Positions 8,900 to 18,610 of a stretch of DNA of 64,000 nucleotides are shown piece by piece. The notes below the pieces were generated by a model, which did no database searches, was not told where the DNA came from, and worked only from the letters and a program-made list of their open reading frames with translations. Made by a program: the position numbers and the translations under genes. How positions within the stretch are numbered: position 1 is the first letter of the stretch; each line of letters begins with the position of its first letter. Source of the stretch: Rufibacter hautae (lineage in GTDB: Bacteria; Bacteroidota; Bacteroidia; Cytophagales; Hymenobacteraceae); the NCBI RefSeq assembly GCF_008271695.1, contig NZ_VKKY01000003.1, positions 1,302,001-1,366,000 on the forward strand. The letters are read 5' to 3'.

Positions 8900-9862
8900 A
8901 TGTACAAACCATCAGACAAAACGGCCTGGAAGGGAAGAATAGACCCGCAAGACGGTGCTCTTGGCCTCAGGTGGCACCAGGTAATGCAATGGCTGGATCT
9001 TTCAGGCGAAGTGCCGAAAGGCGAAGGCCAGGTTGCTTTCCTGGGGTTCAGTTGTGAGGAGGGCGTGCGCCGAAACCAAGGCAGGGTAGGGGCCGCCGAT
9101 GGTCCCGCGGCCATCCGGCAGGCCCTGTCTCCTATGGCCGATCATCTGCCTGAAACCCTGCGCTTGTTTGAAGCCGGCGAGGTCATTTGCACCGAAACCC
9201 ATCTGGAAGAAGCCCAGGCCCAACTAGGCAGGAAAGTGGCGATGTTACTAAAGCAGGGCTACCGAACCATTGTCCTGGGGGGCGGACATGAAACGGCCTT
9301 TGGGCATTTCCAAGGAATCCAGCAATCCCTGCTGCCGCAGGAACGGCTAGGCATTATCAACCTGGACGCCCATTTCGATCTTCGCAGCTACAGCCCGCAG
9401 CCCAGTTCCGGCAGTCCGTTTCTCCAGATCGCCCGCGCGCTGGAAGCGGCTAAGCAAGAATTCCATTACCTCTGCCTGGGTATTCAGGAGTATGGGAACA
9501 CCCGCAAACTCTTCCAGACCGCCGCTGAACTGGGGGTTCAGTTTGTGGAAGCCCAGGACCTGCAGTTTGGGTTAACCGACATGGTGAAACAGAAAGTCCA
9601 GCAGTTTCTCTCTGGGGTGGACAAAGTGTACCTCAGCATTGACCTGGATGTGTTTGCGGCTGCCTACGCGCCCGGCGTGAGTGCCCCCACAGCCTTGGGT
9701 TTACCGCCCCAGGCCATTTTGCCCCTTCTGCAGGAAATTGCTGGCAGCGGCAAATTGCTCACCGTGGATGTGGTGGAGTTGAATCCTAAGCTTGACATTG
9801 ACAACCGTACCGCCAAGCTGGCAGCTGGCCTCATCTACCACTTGGTGCAAAAGTGGCGCTAG
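8900..9862 (+). CDS. hutG: Formimidoylglutamase (arginase family)
   Basis: Manganese ureohydrolase that splits N-formimino-L-glutamate into glutamate and formamide. Metal-binding motifs of the arginase superfamily are in order: GGGHETAF (about 132-139), NLDAHFDLR (about 154-162) and SIDLDVFAAAYAPG (about 247-260). ATG start, 320 aa. The N-terminal phrase GFSCEEGVRRNQGRVGAADGP is typical of formimidoylglutamase rather than arginase or agmatinase. Third gene of the hut series. Confidence 0.92.
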   Translation: MYKPSDKTAWKGRIDPQDGALGLRWHQVMQWLDLSGEVPKGEGQVAFLGFSCEEGVRRNQGRVGAADGPAAIRQALSPMADHLPETLRLFEAGEVICTETHLEEAQAQLGRKVAMLLKQGYRTIVLGGGHETAFGHFQGIQQSLLPQERLGIINLDAHFDLRSYSPQPSSGSPFLQIARALEAAKQEFHYLCLGIQEYGNTRKLFQTAAELGVQFVEAQDLQFGLTDMVKQKVQQFLSGVDKVYLSIDLDVFAAAYAPGVSAPTALGLPPQAILPLLQEIAGSGKLLTVDVVELNPKLDIDNRTAKLAAGLIYHLVQKWR

Positions 9863-9867
9863 AACCC

Positions 9868-9896
9868 GTTTAAGGCTTGTTTTTAGAAAATAGAAC
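9868..9896. repeat. Palindromic intergenic element, copy 7 (degenerate)
   Basis: Short degenerate copy reading GTTTAAGGCTTGTTTTTAG then AAAATAGAAC, just after the hutG stop. Confidence 0.4.
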
Positions 9897-9950
9897 TATA
9901 AACAAGAATGGTAAATTGTTGAAAGATTACGGAAGTCAAGGCAGATCCAT

Positions 9951-9988
9951 GTTTCAAAGGCATTTTCCAGAAAACAGGTCTAAAACAG
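9951..9988. repeat. Palindromic intergenic element, copy 8
   Basis: Arms CATTTTCC and AGAAAACAGGTCTAAAAC, immediately before the shared hutG/ppc terminator. Confidence 0.55.
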
Positions 9989-9990
9989 AA

Positions 9991-10031
9991 AAGAGAACCC
10001 CGGCTACACAAGGTATAGCCGGGGTTCTCTT
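9991..10031. terminator. Bidirectional intrinsic terminator hutG/ppc
   Basis: Perfect 16-bp stem AAGAGAACCCCGGCTA / TAGCCGGGGTTCTCTT with a 9-base loop and a T-run on the plus side. Shared by the convergent hutG and ppc genes. Confidence 0.9.
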
Positions 10032-10050
10032 TTGATAAGCTTAGCGAAGT

Positions 10051-12627
10051 TTACGCGGAGTTTCGTTCGGCGTTGATAATCCCGAAAGAGCAGCGCATGA
10101 CCAATTTCTCAAACTTGCTTTTGTTCAGAGCCTCGGTTTCCTGCTCCTCCATTTCCCTGATCTTGGTGAGGGCAAACTGCTGAATGGTGAGCAGGGGCAA
10201 CTCAATGCGCTGGCGCATCTGGATGGAAAGTCTGTTCACGGGTTTGTCTTCCATGAGCTGGGTGTTGTTGGTGAGGCGCAAAACGTACTGTTTGGTGCGC
10301 TCAAATTCCTCATGGATCATCTTCCAGAGCTCGCCGTACTGCGGGTGCCCGGCCAGGAAAGCGGTGAGCGGGAAAAAGCATTTGGTCATGGCCATCTCGC
10401 AGTTGCCCACCAAGGTCCGGAAGAACAGCGAGCGGGCATACAGTTGCTCAATGTCTGCCCATTTTCCATCGTTTTCCAGTTTTTCCATGGCGGCTCCCAC
10501 GCCATAGTAGCCGGGTAGGTTCTGTTTCAGTTGGCTCCAGGAACCCACGTACGGCACGGCCCGCAGGTCATTCAGGTTCAGTTTGCCCGGTTTGCGTTTG
10601 GCCGGACGGCTCCCGATGTTCGCCTCGGCGTAATACCGGAGCGGACTGGCGTAGTTGAGGTACTCCAGGAAGTTTGGTAGGTTCTTGAGCGTGTTGTAGG
10701 CCTCGTAACTCTCGTCGGCCATCTGTTGCAAGAGCTGCTCCTCTTCCTCCGTGAGGGTAGTTTCCCGGGCGGTGAACAAGGTGTTCCGGATGCCGGCGTG
10801 CATGAGCTGTTCCATGTTGTACTGCGCCGCATCAATCGTCCCGAAGTTGGAGCTGATGGTCTGCCCCTGGATGGTCAACTGGATTTCCTTGCTCGCGATG
10901 TTGGAGCCCATGGACGCGTAGAACTGGTGGGTTCTACCACCGCCCCGCGCCGGAGGTCCGCCGCGGCCGTCAAAGAACACCACTTGCAGGTCGTACTGTT
11001 TGGCCAGCATACTCAGTTCTTCCTTGGCTTTGTAAATGCTCCAGTTGGCCATAAGGTAGCCGCCGTCTTTGGTGCCGTCTGAGAAGCCCAGCATGATGGT
11101 CTGGATGTTGCCGCGCCGCTGCAGGTGCTGCCGGTACACGGCAGACGTGTACAAGGCCTGCATAACCTCGCGGGCGTTTCTCAGGTCATCAATGGTCTCA
11201 AACAGCGGCACAATGTCCACGGTCAGTTCCTCGGGTTTCCAGCCGCTCAGCAGAAACAGGCCGTACACTTCCATAATGTCCAGGGCGCTGGTGCTGTGGC
11301 TGATGATGTAACGGTGGCAGCCCTGCTCGCCGTTGATCTGCTGGATGGCCTTGATGGCCTGCATAGATTCCACGGTATCGCGGTGCAGCTCATTCTCCAG
11401 CATTGAAGAATCCACCGTAATACCGGAATGGAGTAGCGCGCTTATCTTTTCCTCCGCCGAAAGCTGGGTATAATTATCAGGGAGCGCCTCTGTCTGGGCA
11501 GCGATGGCTTCCAAGGCCTCGGTGTGCGCCGAGCTGTCTTGCCGCACATCCAAAGAAGCGAAGTACAGACCAAATAGCTCCACCTTCCGGACCAGGTTCT
11601 CGGCCAGGTTCAGGAACAGGCCGTTGTGGTCTTTTATCAGGATATCGGTGATTTTCTGCAGCGGCGCCAAGATGTCCTCTTTGGTGATATCGGCTTTGTA
11701 GCCGGGCAGGAACAGGTTGTTGTAGAGCTTTTCTTCCAGCGCGATCAGCTCATTCAGCACGCCCTTGAAGGTGAGGCGGCGCTTTAGTTTGCGCACATCC
11801 CGGTAGTAGGATTTGATGATGGCCCCGCGCAGCGCCTCGGCTACTTTGAGCGTGATCTGGGCGGTCACAAACGGGTTGCCGTCGCGGTCGCCGCCCGGCC
11901 AGAAGCCCAGCCGGATCAAGGGATTGGTGGCCGAAACCGCCTCAGGGAACTGGCTTTTCAGGTAGGTCATGATCTGCCCCGCCGATTGGTAAAAGACGTT
12001 CTCCAGGTACCAGATCAGGCTGACGGCCTCGTCATAGGGCGATGGCTTCTCGTTCTTGAAAAACGGGGTTTTCCCCAACTGCCGGAGATAGCTGTTCACC
12101 TGGGCGGTGTTGTCGCTATCCAGGGCTTTGGACAGGTCGTTGATGATGCCCAACACCTCGCTGGGGTAGAACTGGGTAGGGTGGGCCGTGAGCACCAGTC
12201 GTACCGAGAAATCCTGCAGTTTTTCTTTCAGTTGCTGGTGCACCTGGGTCTGCTCCACCTCGGCTTGCAGGTGTTTCAGGGTACCGGCGCCGGTCATGTC
12301 ATGCGTCTCCCGGAAAGAAGCATCTTCCAGGGCATCAAACAGCACCACCTGGCGCTCAGCGTACTGCACAAACCGGAACAACAGATCCATCTGCTCCTGC
12401 TCAGTGCGGTAAGGCGTGTACTGGCTGAAGAACGTCCCGATGATCTCGGCGGGGCTCAGCACTTTCTCAAAGCCTTCCTCGCAGTGCAAGAGGAAAATGG
12501 AAAGCAGCACGCCCGTTTTCTCTACCCGGTGAAACGGAAGTGCCGTGAACAAACTGTTGTATAACTGGAATTTGAGTCCTACGTGTTTGTCATAGGTCTG
12601 CAGGGCACTGTTAGAAGAACCGTCCAT
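10051..12627 (-). CDS. ppc: Phosphoenolpyruvate carboxylase
   Basis: Cytoplasmic anaplerotic enzyme carboxylating PEP to oxaloacetate. 858 aa, ATG start. The catalytic-His motif is VLTAHPTQFYP (His about 149). The substrate-site block GFSDGTKDGGYLMANW and the Arg/Gly-rich loop FFDGRGGPPARGGGRTHQF are intact. The C-terminus ends FGIINAERNSA instead of the usual ...RNTG, a notable departure because the extreme C-terminus of the family contributes to the active site. Single-gene unit, convergent with hutG, with a good promoter-like site upstream. Confidence 0.95.
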   Translation of the reverse strand: MDGSSNSALQTYDKHVGLKFQLYNSLFTALPFHRVEKTGVLLSIFLLHCEEGFEKVLSPAEIIGTFFSQYTPYRTEQEQMDLLFRFVQYAERQVVLFDALEDASFRETHDMTGAGTLKHLQAEVEQTQVHQQLKEKLQDFSVRLVLTAHPTQFYPSEVLGIINDLSKALDSDNTAQVNSYLRQLGKTPFFKNEKPSPYDEAVSLIWYLENVFYQSAGQIMTYLKSQFPEAVSATNPLIRLGFWPGGDRDGNPFVTAQITLKVAEALRGAIIKSYYRDVRKLKRRLTFKGVLNELIALEEKLYNNLFLPGYKADITKEDILAPLQKITDILIKDHNGLFLNLAENLVRKVELFGLYFASLDVRQDSSAHTEALEAIAAQTEALPDNYTQLSAEEKISALLHSGITVDSSMLENELHRDTVESMQAIKAIQQINGEQGCHRYIISHSTSALDIMEVYGLFLLSGWKPEELTVDIVPLFETIDDLRNAREVMQALYTSAVYRQHLQRRGNIQTIMLGFSDGTKDGGYLMANWSIYKAKEELSMLAKQYDLQVVFFDGRGGPPARGGGRTHQFYASMGSNIASKEIQLTIQGQTISSNFGTIDAAQYNMEQLMHAGIRNTLFTARETTLTEEEEQLLQQMADESYEAYNTLKNLPNFLEYLNYASPLRYYAEANIGSRPAKRKPGKLNLNDLRAVPYVGSWSQLKQNLPGYYGVGAAMEKLENDGKWADIEQLYARSLFFRTLVGNCEMAMTKCFFPLTAFLAGHPQYGELWKMIHEEFERTKQYVLRLTNNTQLMEDKPVNRLSIQMRQRIELPLLTIQQFALTKIREMEEQETEALNKSKFEKLVMRCSFGIINAERNSA

Positions 12628-12712
12628 AATTGGGTTGTTGTTGAGGTACCGAAAAGGCTTGCCCCATTGCTCATTTCAAATCACTCCACCAACAGACGTA
12701 GGTGGTCTTTAA

Positions 12713-12744
12713 CAAATATAGAAGATAATGGCTATTTTGTTAAA
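12713..12744 (-). promoter_or_regulatory. Likely ppc promoter
   Basis: Read on the minus strand, TATATTTG (12720-12713) matches TAnnTTTG exactly. Twenty bases further upstream is TTTA (12744-12741) in the -33 position. It lies about 85 bp before the ppc ATG. Confidence 0.5.
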
Positions 12745-12830
12745 GCGTGTATAGTTTTTAAGTTGAATCGATGATTATTTATCAAATAATTTTCTGAATT
12801 GCTGATTTCTGCTCAATCAGGGTGAAGCCG

Positions 12831-12869
12831 TTCTAAGCCTGATTTTCTGAAATAAGCCCCAAAACAAAG
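12831..12869. repeat. Palindromic intergenic element, copy 9
   Basis: Arms TTCTAAGCCTGATTTTC and GAAATAAGCCCCAAAAC, in the gap between ppc and the GH95 gene. Confidence 0.6.
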
Positions 12870-12911
12870 CAGTGGCTTTCTGCAAATTCAGCTACTTCCG
12901 ACTGGTTCCTT

Positions 12912-15386
12912 CTACAACCCGATGAGCTCATAGGTTTTCCCTTTGCCGGTATTCAGGTCAAAGAGTAAAGTGGTGGGCAGTTCTACTTCCTTGAGATTTG
13001 CCTTAGGTGAGACTAATGGGTTTTTGATTGCGGCTGTCTCGTAAAAAGCATTCGGGTTTACTCCTTTTGCTTTCTTCAGGCCGCCTTGGCCTTTCAGGCT
13101 TAGCCCATTGGCTACCCTTATACGGCAGTTACCGCCCAGTTTGGAGTGAATGGTGAGCGCCTTTACCTTGCCGTTCTCCCAGCGCATGTCTACCACAAAA
13201 CCACCGCGGGCCACCAATCCCTTCACCTGGCCGATCTGCCATTTGTCTGGGAGGGCCGGCAGCAGGTGCAAGGCTCCGTCATGGCTCTGCAGCAGCATCT
13301 CGGCGATGCCGGAGGTACAACCAAAATTGCCGTCTATCTGGAAAGGAGGGTGGGCGTCAAACAGGTTCGGGTAGGTGCCACCGCTTTGGCCCGATTCCTC
13401 TTGGCCGGCGGGCGTCAGTTGGTCTTCAATGAGTTTGTAGGCGCGGTTTCCGTCCAGCAGGCGGGCCCACAGGTTCACTTTCCAGCCCATAGACCAACCC
13501 GTGGATTTGTCGCCGCGGTACACCAACGAAGTGCGGGCCGCCTGGAACAACTCCGGGTGGGTGAACGGGGAAACCTGGTTGCTGGGAAACAGGCCGTACA
13601 GGTGCGACACATGGCGGTGTTGGTCGGTGGGTTTGTCCCAGTCCTGGAGCCATTCCTGCAACTGGCCGTGCTGCCCCACCTGCATAGGCGCCAGCCGGTC
13701 CCGCAGCGTGCGCAAAGAATCAGCGAAGACCTGGTCGGTTTTCAGGGCGGTCGCGGCGTGGATCATGTTGGAGAACACATCAAACACCAATTGGTTGTCC
13801 ATGGTGGTGCCGGCGGCAATGGAAACCCCGCTCTGGTGGGAATTCTCCGGCGACATGGACGGGGCCACCACCAGCCATTGGTGGGTGGGTTCTTCCTGCA
13901 GCACATCCACAAAGAATTGGGCCGCTCCTTTCAAAACAGGGTAATATTCTTGCAGGAACTTCCGGTCCCCGGTATAGAGGTAATGCTGCCACAGGTGTTG
14001 GGTGAGCCAGGCGCCGCCCATGGGCCACAGACCATAGAACGCTCCGTCAACCGGACCGGTAATGCGCCAGAGATCGGTGTTGTGGTGCAGGGTCCAGCCG
14101 CGGGCTCCGTACATCTTGGCCGCACTTTCCCTGCCGGTTTGGCTCAGGTCTTTGAGCATGGTGAACAGCGGCTCGTGCATCTCCGGCAATTGGGTGACCT
14201 CGGCGGGCCAGTAGTTCATCTCGGTGTTGATGTTCACGGTGTACTTGCTGTCCCAGGGTGGGGAAACCTTGTCGTTCCAGATGCCCTGCAGGTTGGCCGG
14301 CTGGGTGCCCGGCTGCGAGCTGGAGATAAGCAAATACCGCCCAAACTGGAAATACAAACTCACCAGCTGCGGATCGTTGCCTTTGGCGAACTCGGCCAAG
14401 CGCACATTGGTGGGTTTGCGCATCGCCTCGGAGGTGCCTAGGTCCAGAGAAACGCGGTTAAAGTACTGCTGATAGAAGCGGACGTGCGCCTCGCGGGCCT
14501 TGCCGTAATCCTTTTTGAGAGCCTTTTCCAAAAAACCGGCTGTTTTCGCCGACTCGTCACCGGAGATGTCCTGGTAGTTCTTGAAGTTGGTGCCCATGGA
14601 AACATAAAGGACCACTTCATCGGCGCCGGCGATCTGGAGCACGTTGGCCGTAGCCGAAAGCTTGCCGCCTGTCACCCTGGGCTGCACCCGGGCCTGGAAC
14701 CGCACTTTGCCTTTCTTGTTGTCCTTGTCCCCGGATACTCCGCTCAGCAGCAGTTGGTCGCCCTGGGTGCGCACGGCGTAACTTTTATGCGGGCTGTCGG
14801 CGGATACGGTGAAGGTGAGGCTGCGGGGCTTGTTGGCGGTGAGCCGAATAAGGATGACGTCGTCTGGAAAAGAGGTGAACATCTCTCGCTTGTAGGTCAC
14901 GTCGCCTACCTTGTAAGACACCGTGGCCACCGCCTGACTGATATCCAGATCACGGGTGTAGTGGGTGGCCGCCTCGTGGCCGGGGAACTGCAGGAACAAG
15001 TTGCCCACGGGTTGGTAAGGCATGCCGTAGTTGTTGTCGGGAGGCGCGTTCCTGGGTAGTTTCTGTAGGGCCAGCGTCTGGGCTTGCTGGTGTTGCCCGG
15101 CAAAGATCAGCTTCCGGATATCAGGTAGGGCAGGGAAGAGATCGTTTTTGACGTTGTTTCCAGGTTCGCCGGCCCAAACGGTTTCCTCGTTCAGCTGCAG
15201 TTGCTCCCGGGCCGGATTACCGAACACCATGGCCCCCAGGCGCCCGTTCCCCAGGGGCAAGGCCTCGTTCCAGTTGGCGGCCGGTTTATCGTACCAAAGC
15301 CGCAAAGAGGCGTTTTGCTGCGCCGAACAGACGCTGATGGTCAACGCCAGGAGGAGGGTAAACCCAAGGAAAGGAAGCTTCAGCAT
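12912..15386 (-). CDS. GH95 alpha-L-fucosidase/galactosidase-like glycoside hydrolase
   Basis: Secreted glycoside hydrolase of family 95 (alpha-1,2-L-fucosidase or alpha-L-galactosidase), probably trimming side chains of pectin or xyloglucan. Sec signal peptide [16 protein letters not shown] with a cleavage site near CSA-QQ. The N-terminal domain carries [18 protein letters not shown] and LNEETVWAG. The (alpha/alpha)6 barrel includes [27 protein letters not shown] and [19 protein letters not shown], which hold positions equivalent to the Asn pair, acid Glu and Asp of the characterised Bifidobacterium AfcA. 824 aa. It sits downstream of the uronate catabolic genes on the same strand but is separated by a terminator, so it may be a separate transcript. 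Confidence 0.9.
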   Translation of the reverse strand: MLKLPFLGFTLLLALTISVCSAQQNASLRLWYDKPAANWNEALPLGNGRLGAMVFGNPAREQLQLNEETVWAGEPGNNVKNDLFPALPDIRKLIFAGQHQQAQTLALQKLPRNAPPDNNYGMPYQPVGNLFLQFPGHEAATHYTRDLDISQAVATVSYKVGDVTYKREMFTSFPDDVILIRLTANKPRSLTFTVSADSPHKSYAVRTQGDQLLLSGVSGDKDNKKGKVRFQARVQPRVTGGKLSATANVLQIAGADEVVLYVSMGTNFKNYQDISGDESAKTAGFLEKALKKDYGKAREAHVRFYQQYFNRVSLDLGTSEAMRKPTNVRLAEFAKGNDPQLVSLYFQFGRYLLISSSQPGTQPANLQGIWNDKVSPPWDSKYTVNINTEMNYWPAEVTQLPEMHEPLFTMLKDLSQTGRESAAKMYGARGWTLHHNTDLWRITGPVDGAFYGLWPMGGAWLTQHLWQHYLYTGDRKFLQEYYPVLKGAAQFFVDVLQEEPTHQWLVVAPSMSPENSHQSGVSIAAGTTMDNQLVFDVFSNMIHAATALKTDQVFADSLRTLRDRLAPMQVGQHGQLQEWLQDWDKPTDQHRHVSHLYGLFPSNQVSPFTHPELFQAARTSLVYRGDKSTGWSMGWKVNLWARLLDGNRAYKLIEDQLTPAGQEESGQSGGTYPNLFDAHPPFQIDGNFGCTSGIAEMLLQSHDGALHLLPALPDKWQIGQVKGLVARGGFVVDMRWENGKVKALTIHSKLGGNCRIRVANGLSLKGQGGLKKAKGVNPNAFYETAAIKNPLVSPKANLKEVELPTTLLFDLNTGKGKTYELIGL

Positions 15387-15391
15387 AGGAA

Positions 15392-15430
15392 TACGTTTTG
15401 GGGGTGTTTTCTGGAAAAGGACGTAAAAAC
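15392..15430. repeat. Palindromic intergenic element, copy 10
   Basis: Arms ACGTTTTGGGGGTGTTTTC and GGAAAAGGACGTAAAAAC, just upstream of the GH95 start. Confidence 0.6.
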
Positions 15431-15468
15431 TGGAAGAGGTTCAACTCACATGGCATGCCCAATATGAA

Positions 15469-15497
15469 AAAAAGCAGGACCGGATGGCCCTGCTTTT
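15469..15497. terminator. Intrinsic terminator after the ExuT-like gene
   Basis: Stem AAAAGCAGG / CCTGCTTTT around a 10-base loop. On the minus strand it is followed by a T-rich run, and it lies 18 bp after the ExuT-like stop. Confidence 0.75.
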
Positions 15498-15515
15498 GGT
15501 ATGCGTAAGGTTTGC

Positions 15516-16916
15516 CTAGATGGCCACCGGCTTCATTTTAGGCACCAGCGACTTCATCACGCTCCAGGCAATGAGGTACGCCATGGCGCAGAAGGCGAAC
15601 ATGATGGTGTAACCGGTTTCCACGCGGCCCAGGGCTTCATAGTGGTCAAAAAGGTAACCGCCTACTTTGGTCACGACCACCCCGCCAATCCCGCCGGCCA
15701 TGCCGCCGATACCGGTCACCGAGGCTACGGATTTCTTAGGGAACATATCAGAAACGGTGGTGAAGATGTTCGCTGACCAGGCCTGGTGCGCCGAGGCCCC
15801 GATCCCGATGAGCAGCACCGGGAACCAGTAGCTGATACCGCCCAGCGGTTGTGCTGCCAGTACGACCAAGGGGAAAAGCGCGATGACAAACATGGCCCGC
15901 ATGCGGCCCTCGTAGGGGTTATAGCCTTTGTTGATGAAGTACACGGGGAACCAGCCGCCCCCAATACTGCCCACCATGGTCATGCTGTACAGCACGGATA
16001 GCGGGAGCATCACTTGGGTACCCGTCAGGCCATACTGTGCTTTGAGGTAAGCCGGCAGCCAGAAAAGGAAGAACCACCAAACGCCATCGGTGAGGAACTT
16101 GCCGAAGGCGAAGGCCCAGGTCTGACGGAAACTCAGCAGTTTAAACCACGATACTTTCTCGGCCGAAGCCGGGGAATCCGGTTCCAAAACGGGCTCGCTG
16201 TCGCTGCTGATGTAGTCGCGCTCGGCGGCCGAGAGTCTTTTTTGCTTGTCGGGGGTTTCGTAGAAAGCGAACCAGAAAAACAGCCAGAGGAACCCAATGG
16301 CCCCGATGATGAAGAAGGTGTATTCCCAACCCAGGTGAGAGGCAATCCAGGGTACGGTGATAGGCGCCAGGATGGCCCCCACGTTGGAGCCGGAGTTGAA
16401 GATACCCGTGGCCAGCGAGCGCTCCTTTTTGGGGAAGTACTCGGCGGTGGCTTTGATGGCCGCCGGAAAGTTACCAGACTCCCCGAAACCCAGGAAAGCG
16501 CGAGCCACCATGAACCCAATGACCGAGACCGGCAAGGCCCCGAACCCCAGGGTAGTGAACAAAGGACTCACCGACCGGCCCAGCGGCTCAGCGTAGGCGT
16601 GCAGAATAGCGGCCAGCGACCAGATGATCAAAGCCCAGGCGTACCCCCACTTGGTGCCCAAACGGTCAATGATGCGGCCGGCGAAGAGCATGGAAATGGC
16701 GTAGGTGAACTGGAAAACGGCCGCAATGTTGGCGTAATCGGTGTTAGACCAGCCGTACTTCTCCGCCAAAAGAGGCTGCAGCAGACTGAGTACCTGGCGG
16801 TCAAGGTAATTGACCGTGGTGGCGAAGAAAAGCAGGCCGCAGATGGTCCACCGGTATTTGCCTATTTTCTCTTGGAGGGTGATAGGGCTGGCATTTGTTT
16901 GTTTAGTCTGGGTCAT
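15516..16916 (-). CDS. exuT: MFS hexuronate transporter, ExuT-like (ACS family)
   Basis: Inner-membrane proton symporter of the anion:cation symporter branch of the MFS, probably importing galacturonate/glucuronate or unsaturated uronates from the periplasm. 466 aa with about 12 hydrophobic segments. The N-terminal signature FFATTVNYLDRQVLSLLQPL matches ExuT/GudP-type carriers, and FLGFGESGNFPAAIKATAE matches their helix-4 region. Last gene of the uxaC-kdgK-kdgA-exuT run; the gap to kdgA is 13 bp. Substrate inferred from context. Confidence 0.87.
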   Translation of the reverse strand: MTQTKQTNASPITLQEKIGKYRWTICGLLFFATTVNYLDRQVLSLLQPLLAEKYGWSNTDYANIAAVFQFTYAISMLFAGRIIDRLGTKWGYAWALIIWSLAAILHAYAEPLGRSVSPLFTTLGFGALPVSVIGFMVARAFLGFGESGNFPAAIKATAEYFPKKERSLATGIFNSGSNVGAILAPITVPWIASHLGWEYTFFIIGAIGFLWLFFWFAFYETPDKQKRLSAAERDYISSDSEPVLEPDSPASAEKVSWFKLLSFRQTWAFAFGKFLTDGVWWFFLFWLPAYLKAQYGLTGTQVMLPLSVLYSMTMVGSIGGGWFPVYFINKGYNPYEGRMRAMFVIALFPLVVLAAQPLGGISYWFPVLLIGIGASAHQAWSANIFTTVSDMFPKKSVASVTGIGGMAGGIGGVVVTKVGGYLFDHYEALGRVETGYTIMFAFCAMAYLIAWSVMKSLVPKMKPVAI

Positions 16917-16929
16917 AAGGGCGCTTTAA

Positions 16930-17589
16930 CTATTTTCTACATGTCTGTGCTAATTCCAACGCTTGTGTCGTGAGGTCATGTAATTGGTCAAACTGGCGGT
17001 TGGCCAGAATGTCTTTGCTGATGAGTTTGCTGCCCATGCCCACGGCACAGACCCCGGCCTTGAACCAGGTGCGGAAGCTTGCCTCCTCCAGGTTCACGCC
17101 CCCGGTGGGGATGAACAACTGCCCCGGAAACAGTTCTTTAATAGAAGACACAAACGCCGGACCCACAATGTTGGCCGGGAAGATCTTGATCAAAGCCGCC
17201 TGCGCCTGCTGCGCCACATGGATCTCCGTGGGCGTGAAGCACCCCGGAATCCAGAGCAGACCGGCCTCGTGCACCAGGTTACCTACCTGCGGGTCCACAA
17301 TAGGAGCTACCACGTAATCGGCGCCGGCTTTCAGAAAATCATTGGCCTGTTGCACGGTTTTGATGGTGCCAATGCCCAAATGGAGGTCTTCGTACGATTT
17401 CAGCTCGTTTTTCAGAAACGTGAAGTTTTCCAGGGCGGCGGGGCCTCGGTTGGTGTACTCCAGCGTCCGGACGCCGGCCTTGTACAGGGTTCTGATGATC
17501 TCCAGGCTTATTTCGGGGCTCTCGTAGAAGAACAGGGGCAGCAGGCCTTGGTCTACAATGGCCTTGAGGGCGGTTTCTTTAGTTGGCAT
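16930..17589 (-). CDS. kdgA: KDPG/KHG aldolase
   Basis: Class I aldolase splitting 2-keto-3-deoxy-6-phosphogluconate into pyruvate and glyceraldehyde-3-phosphate, the last step of uronate catabolism here. The ATG at 17589 (219 aa) is preferred to a TTG at 17610. It overlaps the 3' end of kdgK by 11 bases, suggesting coupled translation. The Schiff-base Lys is in LIKIFPAN (about 135) and the catalytic Glu in RTLEYTNRG (about 44). The phosphate-binding end is PTGGVNLEEASFRTWFKAG. Confidence 0.92.
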   Translation of the reverse strand: MPTKETALKAIVDQGLLPLFFYESPEISLEIIRTLYKAGVRTLEYTNRGPAALENFTFLKNELKSYEDLHLGIGTIKTVQQANDFLKAGADYVVAPIVDPQVGNLVHEAGLLWIPGCFTPTEIHVAQQAQAALIKIFPANIVGPAFVSSIKELFPGQLFIPTGGVNLEEASFRTWFKAGVCAVGMGSKLISKDILANRQFDQLHDLTTQALELAQTCRK

Positions 17590-18607
17590 ACGCTTGTATG
17601 GTTTCCTCAATCTCGGCTACCGTGGTGGTGGTAGCGTCGCTTTGAATGAATAATTTCTTAAAGGCCGCCGCGGTGGCGAATTCCAGAGTCGTTTTAGGGT
17701 CGTTTTGGTGAAAGAAGCCGTAAATCAAGCCGGCCATAAAACAGTCGCCGCTGCCCACTTTGTCCAGGATCTGGTCTACCACATACTCCTGCGAAACGTG
17801 CAGCTCGCCCTGGGTGTACAGCGTGGTGAAATAGCGGATGCCCTGCGCCCCGTGGTCGAACCTAAAGGTATTGGCCACGATCTTGCACTTGGGGAATTCC
17901 TGTAAAATGGCCTCAGAGGTAAGCGTGGCGTGTTGCAGCAGTTTCTCCTTTTCTACCTCGGCTACCAGTTCTTCCTGCAGCGGCATGCCCAGCATTTTAT
18001 TGGCGGCCCACACGTTGCCCATTATCAGGTCACAGGCTTTGGCCAACGTTGGCATGGCCTCTATAGGGTCCTTGCCGTATTTCCAGAGCTTGGCGCGGTA
18101 GTTCAGGTCCAGCGAGACGAAGATGTTGCGTTCCTGGGCGACTTGCAGCGCCTCGGCGCAGACATCGGCTACGTTCTGGTTGATGGCCGGACAGATGGCA
18201 CTGAAATGGAACCAGCTTACGCCCTCAAAAACTTTGTCCCAGTCAATGGTACCGGGGGTAAGATCGGCGTACGCCGAGCCTGCGCGGTCATAGATGACAC
18301 CGGCGTTCTTGAGGTCTGTACCTTTGGGCAGGTAATACAACCCGATGCGGTCGCCCTGTAGGACAATGGCATCTGTGTCTATCAGGTGATTTTTCAAATA
18401 CCCCAGCAACTGTTCAGACACGAAGTTCTCCGGCAAAGCCGTAAGATACGCCGAAGGGACGCCCCACAAAGCCAGCGCCGTGGCTACGTTCAGCTCGGCG
18501 CCCCCCACGTAGAACGGCAGCTTGTTTTCCTGTAGCCACTGACCATCGCCATCGGGGCAGATTCTCAGCAGCAGTTCTCCAAACGATAAGACTTTTCCGG
18601 TGCCCAT
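17579..18607 (-). CDS. kdgK: 2-keto-3-deoxygluconate kinase
   Basis: PfkB/ribokinase-family sugar kinase phosphorylating KDG to KDPG. N-terminal FGELLLRICPDGDG and the family motif VGGAELNVATALALWG at about 33-48. The C-terminal PfkB signature KVGSGDCFMAGLIYGF contains the catalytic Asp (about 287). 342 aa, ATG start. It begins 3 bp after the uxaC stop codon and overlaps kdgA, so uxaC-kdgK-kdgA form one tight operon. The operon gives KDG rather than fructose as the substrate. Confidence 0.93.
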   Translation of the reverse strand: MGTGKVLSFGELLLRICPDGDGQWLQENKLPFYVGGAELNVATALALWGVPSAYLTALPENFVSEQLLGYLKNHLIDTDAIVLQGDRIGLYYLPKGTDLKNAGVIYDRAGSAYADLTPGTIDWDKVFEGVSWFHFSAICPAINQNVADVCAEALQVAQERNIFVSLDLNYRAKLWKYGKDPIEAMPTLAKACDLIMGNVWAANKMLGMPLQEELVAEVEKEKLLQHATLTSEAILQEFPKCKIVANTFRFDHGAQGIRYFTTLYTQGELHVSQEYVVDQILDKVGSGDCFMAGLIYGFFHQNDPKTTLEFATAAAFKKLFIQSDATTTTVAEIEETIQAYAN

Positions 18608-18610
18608 ACT

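Noticed and set aside
12761-12785. GAATCGATGATT, resembling an operator half
   Set aside because: The downstream half does not match the TTG(C/T) pattern, and it lies upstream of ppc, not a pectin gene.
13146-14441. 431-codon open frame on the plus strand, opposite the GH95 gene
   Set aside because: Antisense to conserved GH95 blocks; composition is atypical and no family features are seen.
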